Part shown: one piece after another, positions 9,641 to 17,984 of the stretch
Layout: every line of letters starts with the position of its first letter
Position numbering within the stretch: the first letter of the stretch is position 1
Origin: Mesonia aquimarina
GTDB lineage: Bacteria; Bacteroidota; Bacteroidia; Flavobacteriales; Flavobacteriaceae
Length of the DNA stretch: 64,000 nucleotides
NCBI RefSeq assembly: GCF_003667275.1
Contig: NZ_RCNV01000003.1
Coordinates: forward strand, 62,001-126,000
Direction: 5' to 3'
Translations under genes and position numbers: made by a program
The notes under the pieces: model-generated
The model's database searches: none
What the model was told of the DNA's origin: nothing
What the model saw: the letters and a program-made list of their open reading frames with translations, nothing else

Positions 9641-9880
9641 TTACTTTTTTAAGAATCCTTTTGCTCTTGCATCTTTGATGACAGCAGAGATCCCTCTTTT
9701 GTTAATATTTTTTAAAGCAGATGTAGATACTTTTAAGGTAATCCATTTATCTTCTTCAGGAATATAAAAACGTTTTTTAACTAAATTCGCATTGAATTTA
9801 CGTTTAGTTTTATTCATTGCGTGAGAAACGTTATTCCCAACCATTGCTTTCTTCCCGGTAAGTTCACAAACTCTTGACAT
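9641..9880 (-). CDS. rpmB: Ribosomal protein L28
   Basis: A 79-aa large-subunit ribosomal protein starting MSRVCELTGKKAMVGNNVSH, followed by NKTKRKFNANLVKKRF and a C-terminus ending KARAKGFLKK-like, all typical of L28. A single Cys (C5) remains of the zinc motif seen in other lineages. It is the first gene of the operon with rpmG and the DUF4295 gene. Confidence 0.96.
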   Translation of the reverse strand: MSRVCELTGKKAMVGNNVSHAMNKTKRKFNANLVKKRFYIPEEDKWITLKVSTSALKNINKRGISAVIKDARAKGFLKK

Positions 9881-9965
9881 TTTTTCTGATCTTTTCTCGT
9901 TATTTCAAAACAGGATGCAAATTAACAATTTTTTTACCTAACTTACAACTATTACTTTATAAATT

Positions 9966-11213
9966 TTAATTTATTTCTTCCAATTCTTTCAGCAACAGCT
10001 CAAAAGCTTTATTTACTGCTTTTTCTGTAACTTTTTCTCGTTGATTTCCTAAATTGAATTCAAAACTTTTTACTGTACTTGAAGTGGCTACTGCAATAAA
10101 AACAGTACCAATATCTGCCTCACTGTCTCCTTTTGTAGGGCCGGCATTTCCGGTTGTGGCAACAGCAAAATCTGAATTAAACAATTTTTGCGTACGTATT
10201 GCCATTTCTTCAGTGATTTCTGCACTTACTACTGAGTATTTTTCAATAAAATCTTTAGGAATATTAAGGACATCATTTTTTGCTGATGTGGCATAAGTAA
10301 CAATACTTCCTTTAAAAAATAAAGAAGCTCCCGGGATTGATGTAAAACGAGCTGCAATTTTTCCGCCAGTACAACTCTCGGCAGTAGCCACACTCCATTC
10401 ATTTAAAGTGAGGTATTTTGCGATTCGCTCTTCAATATTTTCTTCTTCTTCGTAACCTTTTATTATATCACCAATTAAATGATGTAAACCTTTAATTTGT
10501 TCGTCTATTGCTGAAATTAATTTCTGTTCGTTATCACCCCTTGCTGATAAACGCAACCTTACTCTACCTAATCCAGGTAAATACGCTAACTTTATAAAAT
10601 TTGGCAAGTTATTTTCCCAAGATCCAATTTTCTGAGCAATGGTACTTTCGCCAACACCGTAGGTTAGAACAGTTTTATGAATTATATATGGGCGCTGAAA
10701 CCGATCTTTTATTAGCGGAATTACTTGATCGGTCAACAGGCTTTTCATTTCAAAAGGGACACCCGGTAAAGAAACATACACTACATTATTTTCTTCAAAA
10801 AACATTCCCGGAGCTGTGCCGTACGCATTATGAAGCGCAATTGCTTTTGAGGGCAACATAGCCTGATCTCTATTTAAATCTGAAATTTCTGTGTCTAATT
10901 TTTCAAATAGTTTTTCAATATGTGTCAGAACACTTTGATGATGTGTTAACTCATCTTGAAAATAAGTACATAAAGTTTTTTTTGTTATATCATCATTTGT
11001 AGGACCTAGCCCTCCAGTGAGAATAATAACTTTTGCACGTTTTGAAGCTTGTTTTAAGCTATCTAAAATATGCTGTTCTTCATCTTGAATAGATGTTATT
11101 TGCGCTACATCTATTCCTATTTTATTAAACTCTTTTGCAATGAAAGCAGAATTTGTATCAATTATCTGACCTATAAGAATTTCATCGCCAATGGTAATTA
11201 TTTCTGCATTCAT
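9966..11213 (-). CDS. cinA: CinA family protein (nucleotide pyrophosphatase / NMN deamidase)
   Basis: The N-terminal molybdopterin-binding-like (COG1058) domain has [17 protein letters not shown] and [11 protein letters not shown]. The C-terminal CinA/PncC domain, with [15 protein letters not shown] and ATTGNAGPT, corresponds to NMN deamidase, which salvages NMN toward NAD. The two-domain length (415 aa) is the full family form. I chose the ATG at 11213 ([11 protein letters not shown]) over an in-frame TTG at 11222 that abuts the preceding stop codon. It is directly downstream of the HPt gene. Confidence 0.93.
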   Translation of the reverse strand: MNAEIITIGDEILIGQIIDTNSAFIAKEFNKIGIDVAQITSIQDEEQHILDSLKQASKRAKVIILTGGLGPTNDDITKKTLCTYFQDELTHHQSVLTHIEKLFEKLDTEISDLNRDQAMLPSKAIALHNAYGTAPGMFFEENNVVYVSLPGVPFEMKSLLTDQVIPLIKDRFQRPYIIHKTVLTYGVGESTIAQKIGSWENNLPNFIKLAYLPGLGRVRLRLSARGDNEQKLISAIDEQIKGLHHLIGDIIKGYEEEENIEERIAKYLTLNEWSVATAESCTGGKIAARFTSIPGASLFFKGSIVTYATSAKNDVLNIPKDFIEKYSVVSAEITEEMAIRTQKLFNSDFAVATTGNAGPTKGDSEADIGTVFIAVATSSTVKSFEFNLGNQREKVTEKAVNKAFELLLKELEEIN

Positions 11214-11222
11214 AAAAATCAA

Positions 11223-11561
11223 TTAGAGATTAAAATCTTCTTTTAATTCTTTACAAGCAGTTAGAACAGTTTCTGAAACACTATTAGCGTAAGGTAAAAT
11301 TTCTTCTTTCGTAGAATCGCTTTTTGCCCAACCTTCTATTTTTTTAACTTCTGGCGCAAGGTCTAATCCAAAAATAATTAAGTTTGGTTTCATTTTGTGT
11401 GCGCTTTGATATGCTAATTGAGCATTACCGTTTTCTACAGCTTCGTTCATCGCTCTAATATCTTCTGGCAATTCTTCAATAAAAGTGGTTACCATTTCAA
11501 GAATAAATTCTTGATCGCCTCCTGCCATTTCTTCAACTTGCTCTAAATTATACTTTTTCAT
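11223..11561 (-). CDS. HPt domain protein (histidine phosphotransfer)
   Basis: A 112-aa four-helix-bundle protein with the HPt signature AYQSAHKMKPNLIIFGL, where the His is the likely phosphoacceptor. No kinase or receiver is encoded nearby, so it would act in trans in a multi-step phosphorelay. It ends 9 bases before the cinA start and is probably cotranscribed with the neighbouring hydrolase gene. Confidence 0.85.
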   Translation of the reverse strand: MKKYNLEQVEEMAGGDQEFILEMVTTFIEELPEDIRAMNEAVENGNAQLAYQSAHKMKPNLIIFGLDLAPEVKKIEGWAKSDSTKEEILPYANSVSETVLTACKELKEDFNL

Positions 11562-11577
11562 TTTCTTACTTCTTAAA

Positions 11578-12192
11578 TCACTTTACATCTATAGCAAATA
11601 CACTTTTTTGCTCTATAAATCCTTCTAAACGATCATTTTTTTCTACCGGACCAACTCCTGCGGGTGTTCCTGTAAAAATAACATCACCTATTTTTAAGGT
11701 AAAAAACTGCGAAATATACGCAATTAATTGGTCTATTTTATATATCATTTGCTCGGTATTACCTTGCTGAACGGTTTCTCCATTCTTTTCTAAATGAAAT
11801 GAAAGTGACTGAATATTAGTGAAATTTTCTTTTGAAAACCAATGTTGCCCAATTACGGCTGCACCATCAAATCCTTTTGCTTTTTCCCAAGGCAATCCTT
11901 TTTCTTTAAGTTTTTGCTGCAAATCTCTTGCCGTAAAATCTATTCCTAAACTAATTTGATCGTAATATTTATGAGCAAATTTTTCTTGTATAAATTTACC
12001 TACTTTTTTTATACGAACCAACACCTCTACTTCATAGTGAACATTTGAAGAAAAATCTGGAATAAAAAAGGGTTGTTTTTTTAGTAAAACCGATGTGTCT
12101 GGTTTTAAAAACAATACTGGATCGGTCGGTTTTTCATTTTTTAATTCGTCAATATGCTTTGCATAATTTCTACCTACACAAATTATTTTCAT
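11578..12192 (-). CDS. Fumarylacetoacetate hydrolase family protein
   Basis: A 204-aa FAH-fold enzyme, single-domain like YcgM/acylpyruvase proteins. Visible are CVGRNYAKHIDELKN, PVLFLKPDTSVL, the metal-binding VHYEVEVLVRIKK, GIDFTARDLQ and the closing GDVIFTGTPAGVGPV. Such enzymes hydrolyse or decarboxylate small 2-keto acids (acylpyruvates, oxaloacetate). The exact substrate is not deducible. It lies 6 bases from the exonuclease gene upstream, consistent with an operon. Confidence 0.9.
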   Translation of the reverse strand: MKIICVGRNYAKHIDELKNEKPTDPVLFLKPDTSVLLKKQPFFIPDFSSNVHYEVEVLVRIKKVGKFIQEKFAHKYYDQISLGIDFTARDLQQKLKEKGLPWEKAKGFDGAAVIGQHWFSKENFTNIQSLSFHLEKNGETVQQGNTEQMIYKIDQLIAYISQFFTLKIGDVIFTGTPAGVGPVEKNDRLEGFIEQKSVFAIDVK

Positions 12193-12198
12193 AAACCC

Positions 12199-12975
12199 CT
12201 AATTTAATTTTTCTGAGAGTTTTCTTAATTTAATTGCGGTAAGCACTTTTTTTGTATAAAGCGGAAAATCAGCATTTTGCATCCATCCATAATAACCCGG
12301 CTCTTCATCTAGTACTTTCTCTACTAATTTGCCACGGTGTTTACCAAAAGAGAATATTTCTTTACCTTCTTTATTATAAGCTAGTAAACCCGCAAAATCT
12401 GCAAATTTTTTATGTGCACTAAATTCTGCTAACCATTTGGTATCATTTTCTAAGTCTGGGTAACGATCTAATTGTGATTCTAAAACTTCAAAAGTAGCCA
12501 TTGTATCTGCTTCAGCACTGTGAGCGTTTTCTAAATTTTTATCGCAATAAAATTTATAAGCGGCTTCTAATGTTCTCTTTTCTTTTTTATGAAAAATTGT
12601 CTGTACATCAATTGCAACAGCATTTTTAATATCAAAATCTATTTCTACTCTTAAAAATTCTTCTGCTAAAAGTGGAATATCAAAACGATTACTATTGTAT
12701 CCGCCAAGATCGCAACCTTTAATAAATTCGAATATTTTTTTTGAAAGTGCTTTAAAGGTTGGTTCTCCAGCCACATCTTCATTAGAAATTCCGTGTATTT
12801 TTGTTACTTCAGGCGGAATCGGCATTTCTGGATTTACCCTAAGCGTTATGCTTTCTTTATTACCATTAGGAAACACTTTAAGAATAGCAATTTCTACGAT
12901 TCTGTCTTTAGCTATATTTGTTCCGGTAGTTTCTAAATCGAAAAAACAAATAGGCTTTGTTAGGTTTAATTTCAT
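12199..12975 (-). CDS. 3'-5' exonuclease of the DnaQ/DEDDh family
   Basis: Exonuclease motif I is CFFDLETTGTNIAKDRIVEIA, motif II includes GYNSNRFDIPLLAEEF, and motif III has HSAEADTMAT with the His and Asp of the DEDDh class. After the nuclease domain, about 70 residues (GKEIFSFGKHRGK, EPGYYGWMQN) match the small extension seen in Bacteroidota homologues. I start at the ATG at 12975; an upstream TTG at 12996 overlaps a promoter-like TACCTTTG. It could be a proofreading or repair nuclease rather than the main polymerase III epsilon subunit. Confidence 0.9.
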   Translation of the reverse strand: MKLNLTKPICFFDLETTGTNIAKDRIVEIAILKVFPNGNKESITLRVNPEMPIPPEVTKIHGISNEDVAGEPTFKALSKKIFEFIKGCDLGGYNSNRFDIPLLAEEFLRVEIDFDIKNAVAIDVQTIFHKKEKRTLEAAYKFYCDKNLENAHSAEADTMATFEVLESQLDRYPDLENDTKWLAEFSAHKKFADFAGLLAYNKEGKEIFSFGKHRGKLVEKVLDEEPGYYGWMQNADFPLYTKKVLTAIKLRKLSEKLN

Positions 12976-12993
12976 TGCAATAGAATTTGACAG

Positions 12994-13001
12994 CAAAGGT
13001 A
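12994..13001 (-). promoter_or_regulatory. Candidate -7 box of the exonuclease gene
   Basis: The minus strand reads TACCTTTG, an exact TAnnTTTG match, about 20 bases before the ATG at 12975. A T-rich stretch lies some 20 bases further upstream where a -33 element is expected. It argues against the longer TTG start. Confidence 0.5.
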
Positions 13002-13129
13002 CTACAAGGTAGCGAAGTGATAAAAAAAATAGCCTGTTTTAAAATATTTTTTTAATTTTAGTCCTCAAAAATATTTCAGTTCTAACTAAACTGAATTTTT
13101 TAATTGACTAAAACTTATAACAACAACCA

Positions 13130-13157
13130 AAAAACGCCCGATAATTCGGGCGTTTTT
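13130..13157 (-). terminator. Terminator downstream of the E2 acyltransferase gene
   Basis: AAAACGCCCGA and TCGGGCGTTTT form an 11-bp perfect stem with a short AT loop and trailing T run, about 20 bases beyond the stop codon at 13178. Confidence 0.85.
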
Positions 13158-13177
13158 TTATTTATATCTACAAGAAA

Positions 13178-14488
13178 TTAAATATCTCTATTCTCATCAA
13201 AAGCTTCTAAGTATTGTGCAACACGTTGCACAAATTGACCGCCTAGAGCTCCGTTTACCACACGGTGATCATAACTATGAGATAAGAACATTTTCATTCT
13301 AATACCAATAAAATCTCCATCTGGCGTTTCTATAACTGCCGGTACTTTACGGATTGCTCCTAAAGCTAAAATACCTACTTGTGGTTGATTGATAATTGGA
13401 GTTCCCATAATACTTCCAAAGGTTCCCACATTGGTTACTGTATACGTTCCCCCTTGTGTATCGTCTGGTTTTAATTTTCCGTTTCTGGCTCTGTTTGCTA
13501 AATCATTAACTTGTTTAGCCATTCCTATTAAATTTAACTGATCGGCTTTTTTAATTACCGGAACAATTAAGTTTCCATCTGGTAAAGCAGCAGCCATTCC
13601 TAAATTAATATCTTTTCTTTTTATGATTTTATCACCATCAACAGAAATATTAATTAATGGGAAATCTTTAATAGCTTTTGTTACCGCTTCCATAAAGATT
13701 GGGGTAAAAGTAAGCTTCTCTCCTTCTCTTTTTTGGAATTCGTTTTTTACTTTATTCCTCCAGTTCCAAATTTTAGTAACATCAACTTCTATAAATGATT
13801 GAACATGAGCTGAAGTTTGTACTGAATTTACCATATGATGAGAAATCATTTTGCCCATTCTAGACATTTCAATAATTTCATCTTCACCATTTACACTTAC
13901 TGGTGCAGCAGCTGGTTTTGGTGCGGCGGCTACAGAAGTTTTATTTGATTGTTGCTTTTTAGCTGTTTCTTGCGGAGCATTTTGACGATTTTCTATGTAT
14001 GCTAAAATATCGTTTTTAGTAACTCTTCCATCTTTTCCTGTTCCTTGAACTTTTTCTAATTCTTCTAGGCTAATATTTTCTTCTGAAGCAATACTTTTTA
14101 CCAATGGAGAATAAAAACGTTCTGAATCAGAAAAATCCTGCTGACCTGTACTTTCTTGAGCTTTATTAACCGTATCTTGAACAGCTTCTACATTTTCTTT
14201 AGTTGCTGGAGTTTCTGAAGTACTTTCTGTTTCTGGAGCTTCATCTCCATCTGTTTCAATTATAGCTACAGCTTGCCCTACTTGTACCACATCATCTACA
14301 TCAAAAAGCATTTCAACCAAGGTACCTTCAACTTCACTAGGCACTTCGCTATCTACTTTATCTGTTGCTATTTCTAAAACGGCTTCATCTTCTTCAATTC
14401 TCTCTCCTACTTCTTTCAGCCAATTGGTTACGGTTGCTTCCGCAACACTTTCTCCCATTTTGGGTAATTTCAGTTCAAATTTTGCCAT
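13178..14488 (-). CDS. 2-oxo acid dehydrogenase E2 (dihydrolipoyl acyltransferase)
   Basis: The 436-aa E2 subunit has three parts: an N-terminal lipoyl domain with the lipoylated lysine in EIATDKVDSEVP (about residues 42-53), a flexible linker rich in E, T, S and P, a peripheral-subunit-binding domain (YSPLVKSIASEE, GTGKDGRVTKNDILAYI), and a catalytic domain ending with the active site SYDHRVVNGALGG. It transfers acyl groups to CoA in a pyruvate, 2-oxoglutarate or branched-chain complex. E1 and E3 are not adjacent, as often in Flavobacteria, so the exact complex is open; branched-chain or 2-oxoglutarate are the usual labels. Confidence 0.92.
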   Translation of the reverse strand: MAKFELKLPKMGESVAEATVTNWLKEVGERIEEDEAVLEIATDKVDSEVPSEVEGTLVEMLFDVDDVVQVGQAVAIIETDGDEAPETESTSETPATKENVEAVQDTVNKAQESTGQQDFSDSERFYSPLVKSIASEENISLEELEKVQGTGKDGRVTKNDILAYIENRQNAPQETAKKQQSNKTSVAAAPKPAAAPVSVNGEDEIIEMSRMGKMISHHMVNSVQTSAHVQSFIEVDVTKIWNWRNKVKNEFQKREGEKLTFTPIFMEAVTKAIKDFPLINISVDGDKIIKRKDINLGMAAALPDGNLIVPVIKKADQLNLIGMAKQVNDLANRARNGKLKPDDTQGGTYTVTNVGTFGSIMGTPIINQPQVGILALGAIRKVPAVIETPDGDFIGIRMKMFLSHSYDHRVVNGALGGQFVQRVAQYLEAFDENRDI

Positions 14489-14572
14489 ATTTATAACCCG
14501 AAGGTGCTTTTTTTGTTATCGGTTGCGAATTTAATTAAAAAATGCTTTTCTTAGTAATAATATTTCAAACTT

Positions 14573-15673
14573 TTAGATTTTAATAACATCTCCTTTTCCT
14601 GTATTGCTATCGCTACCGATGATAAAATTAAAATTTGTTGGTTTTATACGAAAATAATTCTGTCCTTTTTTCTGATTTTCCATGATACTAAAAATTTTCT
14701 TTAATGCCATAAATTTTGAATCAAAAACAAATAAAGAATTATTGATTTTCTTTGTTGATATTTTTTCAGGATTCAAATAATTAAAGGTAACCCCTTCAAT
14801 CCTTGGTGTTTTCTCATCCTTAGAAACCCAGTACGTTTGTTTGTAATCTATAATTTCGCTTTGAGCTGAAGAAAAAGAATGGCGCAGTTTTGCCATTTGT
14901 AAAGCTAAAGTAACGGCAGAATTTAAAAAAAAATTTTGCTTAAAATGTTTATGGTAAAAAATCTGCATTGCGCCATAAAATCTTTTTCTATAAATTTTAT
15001 CTTTATTGGTACTTTCACCTTTATAATGCAAAACCGTTTCTGATCCTACATAATAATTTTTATAACCAAATTTCAAGAATTTATAACTTAAGTCTATATC
15101 TTCTCCATACATAAAGTAATCTTCGTCAAGACCGCCAACTTCTATATAGCGATCTTTTCTCATCAACATAAAAGCACCGACTAAAATGTCCACTTCTCCT
15201 TCTTTATCTGAACCTAGGTTTGAATAATACTTACTTGAATTTCCTATTAATTTTTGAAATGCTATTTGGGGTGTAGGTAAATTGCGTTTACTTTCCGGTA
15301 AAAAAAAGCCTCTACCATCTATTAATTTAACTCCTAAAGCTCCAATATGCTCATGTTTTTCTGCAAAAAGCAAAGTTTTTTCAAAAACTGTTTCACTAAC
15401 CACCGTATCAGGATTTAGCAAACAAATATATTTTCCACGAGCAATTTTCACTCCTTGATTATTACCTTTACTAAAGCCACCATTTTTAGTATTTTCTATT
15501 AGGATAACTTCAGGAAAGTGTTTTTTCACCAGTGTGCAACTTTCATCCTCAGAATTATTATCAACAACAATAATTTCTGATTCAATATTTTCTACCGCTT
15601 TCTTTACACTCCAAATACATTGAAGTAAATAAAAAGGAACTTTGTAATTTAAAATAATAACCGATAAATGCAC
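14573..15673 (-). CDS. Family 2 glycosyltransferase
   Basis: A GT-A fold sugar transferase: LSVIILNYKVPFYLLQCIWSV at the start, IIVVDNNSEDES near residue 35, and NGGFSKGNNQGVKIARGKYICLL with the LLNPDTVV metal/nucleotide site, followed by ALGVKLIDG and YFMYGEDIDLSYK. This is the rhamnosyl/dTDP-sugar-like GT2 pattern used for surface polysaccharide synthesis. A C-terminal tail of about 100 residues has no recognised domain. It starts immediately after the recR stop codon and is probably cotranscribed with recR. Confidence 0.9.
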   Translation of the reverse strand: MHLSVIILNYKVPFYLLQCIWSVKKAVENIESEIIVVDNNSEDESCTLVKKHFPEVILIENTKNGGFSKGNNQGVKIARGKYICLLNPDTVVSETVFEKTLLFAEKHEHIGALGVKLIDGRGFFLPESKRNLPTPQIAFQKLIGNSSKYYSNLGSDKEGEVDILVGAFMLMRKDRYIEVGGLDEDYFMYGEDIDLSYKFLKFGYKNYYVGSETVLHYKGESTNKDKIYRKRFYGAMQIFYHKHFKQNFFLNSAVTLALQMAKLRHSFSSAQSEIIDYKQTYWVSKDEKTPRIEGVTFNYLNPEKISTKKINNSLFVFDSKFMALKKIFSIMENQKKGQNYFRIKPTNFNFIIGSDSNTGKGDVIKI

Positions 15674-16294
15674 TTACTGACTTTTAAGTGAGTTTTCAAA
15701 AGGAACTCGATTAGTTATACTTCTTCCTAAAGTAATTTCGTCTGCATATTCCAATTCATCACCAACGCCAATTCCTCTTGCAATTGTAGACATATTAACC
15801 TCAGAATTCTCTAATTGTTTATAAATATAAAAGTTTGTAGTATCTCCTTCCATAGTACTGCTTAGTGCAAAAATAAGCTCTTTAATTTCTCCCTCTTTAA
15901 CTTTTTCTACTAGTGAATTTATAGTTAATTGACCAGGACCAATTCCATCCATTGGACTAATTTTTCCTCCCAAAACATGATACAAACCTCGAAATTGACT
16001 CGTGTTTTCTATAGCCATAACGTCACGAACGTCTTCTACAACGCAAACCAAACTTTTATCACGAGAAGTATTAGCACAAATTGCACATAATTCTGTATCA
16101 CTAATATTATGACACTTTTTGCAGAAATTTATTTCAGTTCTTAAATCGACTAATGCTTTTGCTAAATGTGCTGTTTGACTTTCTGGTTGACGTAATAAAT
16201 GTAAAACCAAACGCAAAGCTGTACGCTTACCAATACCTGGCAATTGCGACATCTCTGAAACAGCATTACTTAACAATTTCGAAGAAAATTCCAT
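15674..16294 (-). CDS. recR: Recombination protein RecR
   Basis: RecFOR-pathway protein that helps load RecA at gaps. The 206-aa protein shows an N-terminal helix-hairpin-helix ([19 protein letters not shown]), a C4 zinc finger ([17 protein letters not shown]), a Toprim core ([12 protein letters not shown]) and a C-terminal ATP-like motif region ([25 protein letters not shown]). It is the last chromosomal gene before the integrated element; its start is about 60 bases from a bidirectional terminator. Confidence 0.96.
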   Translation of the reverse strand: MEFSSKLLSNAVSEMSQLPGIGKRTALRLVLHLLRQPESQTAHLAKALVDLRTEINFCKKCHNISDTELCAICANTSRDKSLVCVVEDVRDVMAIENTSQFRGLYHVLGGKISPMDGIGPGQLTINSLVEKVKEGEIKELIFALSSTMEGDTTNFYIYKQLENSEVNMSTIARGIGVGDELEYADEITLGRSITNRVPFENSLKSQ

Positions 16295-16352
16295 AGCCGC
16301 AAATTTACAATTTTAAAAAGGCTATTTTATAAACTTTTAAATTTTATTAATA

Positions 16353-16386
16353 AAAAAGCCTGATGATTATCTCATCAGGCTTTTTA
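16353..16386. terminator. Bidirectional terminator between recR and the tRNA-Leu remnant
   Basis: AAAAAGCCTGATGA and TCATCAGGCTTTTT make a perfect 14-bp stem with a 5- to 6-base loop. It lies just beyond the 3' end of the tRNA-Leu sequence and upstream of recR; it most likely terminated the original tRNA transcript. Confidence 0.85.
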
Positions 16387-16391
16387 TAATG

Positions 16392-16448
16392 TGCGGGCGG
16401 AGAGACTCGAACTCTCACGCCGTGAAGCACTAGATCCTAAGTCTAGCG
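16392..16448 (-). other. Attachment site: displaced 3' part of a tRNA-Leu(UAG) gene
   Basis: Read on the minus strand, this is a tRNA-Leu from the anticodon arm to the discriminator base: stem CTAGA, loop CTTAGGA with anticodon TAG (16437-16439), stem TCTAG, a long class II variable arm, the T arm (AGAGTTCGAGTCTCT) and the acceptor strand CCGCCCGC followed by A. The 5' half is missing: upstream sequence has no D arm and no GCGGGCG acceptor strand. This is what a tyrosine recombinase leaves when it integrates into the 3' half of a tRNA gene; the restored full tRNA should lie at the other end of the element, outside the window. Confidence 0.85.
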
Positions 16449-16546
16449 TATATTGCACCAAATTGAAACAAAGTCATTCATTTTCAATTGATTATACGAT
16501 TCTACATTTTCTTTAATATCATCTAATATCAATTGATTTCAACATT

Positions 16547-16569
16547 TGTTGTACCTATGTTGTACCTGA
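16547..16569 (+). repeat. Direct repeat copy 1 near the integrase
   Basis: A 23-base unit made of two tandem GTTGTACCT words (consensus TGTTGTACCTA then TGTTGTACCTGA), identical to 16632-16654. Repeats of this kind between the att site and an integrase gene are typical arm-type binding sites of tyrosine recombinases; binding here is inferred. Confidence 0.7.
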
Positions 16570-16586
16570 AAAGAACAATAATTTCG

Positions 16587-16594
16587 TATCTTTA
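16587..16594 (+). promoter_or_regulatory. Possible -7 box for the integrase gene
   Basis: TATCTTTA, preceded by TTTCG, is close to the TAnnTTTG consensus. It sits between the two direct repeats, so integrase binding could repress its own promoter. No -33 box at the proper distance was seen. Confidence 0.3.
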
Positions 16595-16631
16595 TGGTGT
16601 ACTTAGGTAAAGGAATACATTCAAAATGGAA

Positions 16632-16654
16632 TGTTGTACCTATGTTGTACCTGA
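16632..16654 (+). repeat. Direct repeat copy 2 near the integrase
   Basis: Exact second copy of the 23-base unit at 16547-16569, 85 bases further on and 30 bases before the integrase ATG. A single degenerate word (GTGTACTTAGG) lies between the two copies. Confidence 0.7.
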
Positions 16655-16684
16655 TTTGACTTTCGTACTCAAAACAGGTCAATT

Positions 16685-17899
16685 ATGTCATCAAACGCAA
16701 AGATAGTTCTACGTAAAAAACCAAACAGTAAAGGGCTTTACCCATTAGCTGTTCGAATTACAAAAAATCGTCGTTCAACATATCAATATATAGGTCATTA
16801 TATTGACATAGAGGATTGGGACGAAAAAAATATTCGAGTAAGAAAGTCTAATTCAAATGCTGATAGTTTAAACAAGTTGCTATCACAGGAACTCTCGAAC
16901 GCCAATAAAGCACTTATTGACTTACAATCCGAGCATAAAGATGCATCTGCCAACCAAATCAAAAAAGAGATATATGCCTCGGGAAACTCTGCTACCTTTT
17001 TTGAACTAGCACAAGAGCATCTGGACGAATTGGAAATCGCCGAAAAATTAAACCGCTTATCTACGGATAGTGCTTTGGTTAGCTATATCATAAAGTTTAA
17101 TAAATCAAAACAGTTGGCTTTTCAGGAAATTAACGAACGCTTCCTAAAAAAGCTGATGATATATTTGAAAGCCAAACACGAACTTTCAGAAACATCAGTA
17201 ATGAACATCTTAGTCCTCATTAGGTTGTTGTTCAACAGAGCTATTAAGCTCAAAATAGTTAGTAGGGAATTATATCCTTTTGGTGGTGACAAGATTAAAA
17301 TTAAGTTTCCAGAAACAAGCAAAGTCGGGTTGAATATTATTGAAGTAAGAGCCATAGAAGCTCTTGAGAATTTAACTTTGAGTGAAATACACACTCGAAA
17401 TGTCTGGCTCTTTAGTTTTAATTTTGCCGGAATGCGAGTTACCGATGTATTGTGGACAAAGTGGTCTGACATATACGACAAAAGGTTGCATTATAGAATG
17501 AACAAAAACTCAAAATTACTATCATTAAAAATTCCAGATAAGGTTTTCAAAATTTTAGATTATTACAAAGAAGACAAAAGATATGCAACCGATTTTGTTT
17601 TTCCCGAATTGAAAAAAGCGAATCTCGATGATGCAAAAGATGTCTATAACAAGAGAAAGACAGCTACCAAGAAATTTAATGACAACTTAAAATCTATAGC
17701 TAAAAAGGCGAAAATTGATAAGAAAATTACAATGCATATTGCGAGGCATACCTTTGGCAATATTGCTGGTGATACCATCCATCCCTTTATGCTGCAAAAA
17801 TTGTATCGTCATAGCGATTTAAAAACCACATTGAACTATCAAGCTAATTTTATTCACAAAGAAGCAGATGATGCTTTGGATAGTGTGGTAAATTTTTGA
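16685..17899 (+). CDS. Tyrosine-type site-specific integrase
   Basis: Catalyses integration and excision of the element at the tRNA-Leu. The 404-aa protein has the Bacteroidota layout: an N-terminal arm-binding domain (about 1-75, SKGLYPLAVRITKNRR), a SAM-like core-binding domain (about 105-200) and the catalytic domain. Active-site residues are visible: R251 in NFAGMRVTD, a beta-hairpin Lys near 275, H351 and R354 in MHIARHTFG, H376 in LYRHSD and the nucleophile Y385 in TTLNYQ. All are present, so it should be active. It is transcribed away from the att site into the element. Confidence 0.95.
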   Translation: MSSNAKIVLRKKPNSKGLYPLAVRITKNRRSTYQYIGHYIDIEDWDEKNIRVRKSNSNADSLNKLLSQELSNANKALIDLQSEHKDASANQIKKEIYASGNSATFFELAQEHLDELEIAEKLNRLSTDSALVSYIIKFNKSKQLAFQEINERFLKKLMIYLKAKHELSETSVMNILVLIRLLFNRAIKLKIVSRELYPFGGDKIKIKFPETSKVGLNIIEVRAIEALENLTLSEIHTRNVWLFSFNFAGMRVTDVLWTKWSDIYDKRLHYRMNKNSKLLSLKIPDKVFKILDYYKEDKRYATDFVFPELKKANLDDAKDVYNKRKTATKKFNDNLKSIAKKAKIDKKITMHIARHTFGNIAGDTIHPFMLQKLYRHSDLKTTLNYQANFIHKEADDALDSVVNF

Positions 17900-17984
17900 A
17901 CTATTATCAGCCATCTGCAAATATTTTAAAGTCATATTTCAACATATTCAATTGCCATTCCCTTACCTTTACCAACATAATTTT

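Noticed and set aside
10601-10861. Plus-strand frame of 86 codons inside cinA
   Set aside because: Antisense to a clear conserved gene and without motif support.
16392-16470. An intact tRNA-Leu gene
   Set aside because: The 5' half with the acceptor strand GCGGGCG and the D arm is absent; upstream bases are unrelated. Only the 3' part from the anticodon arm is present.
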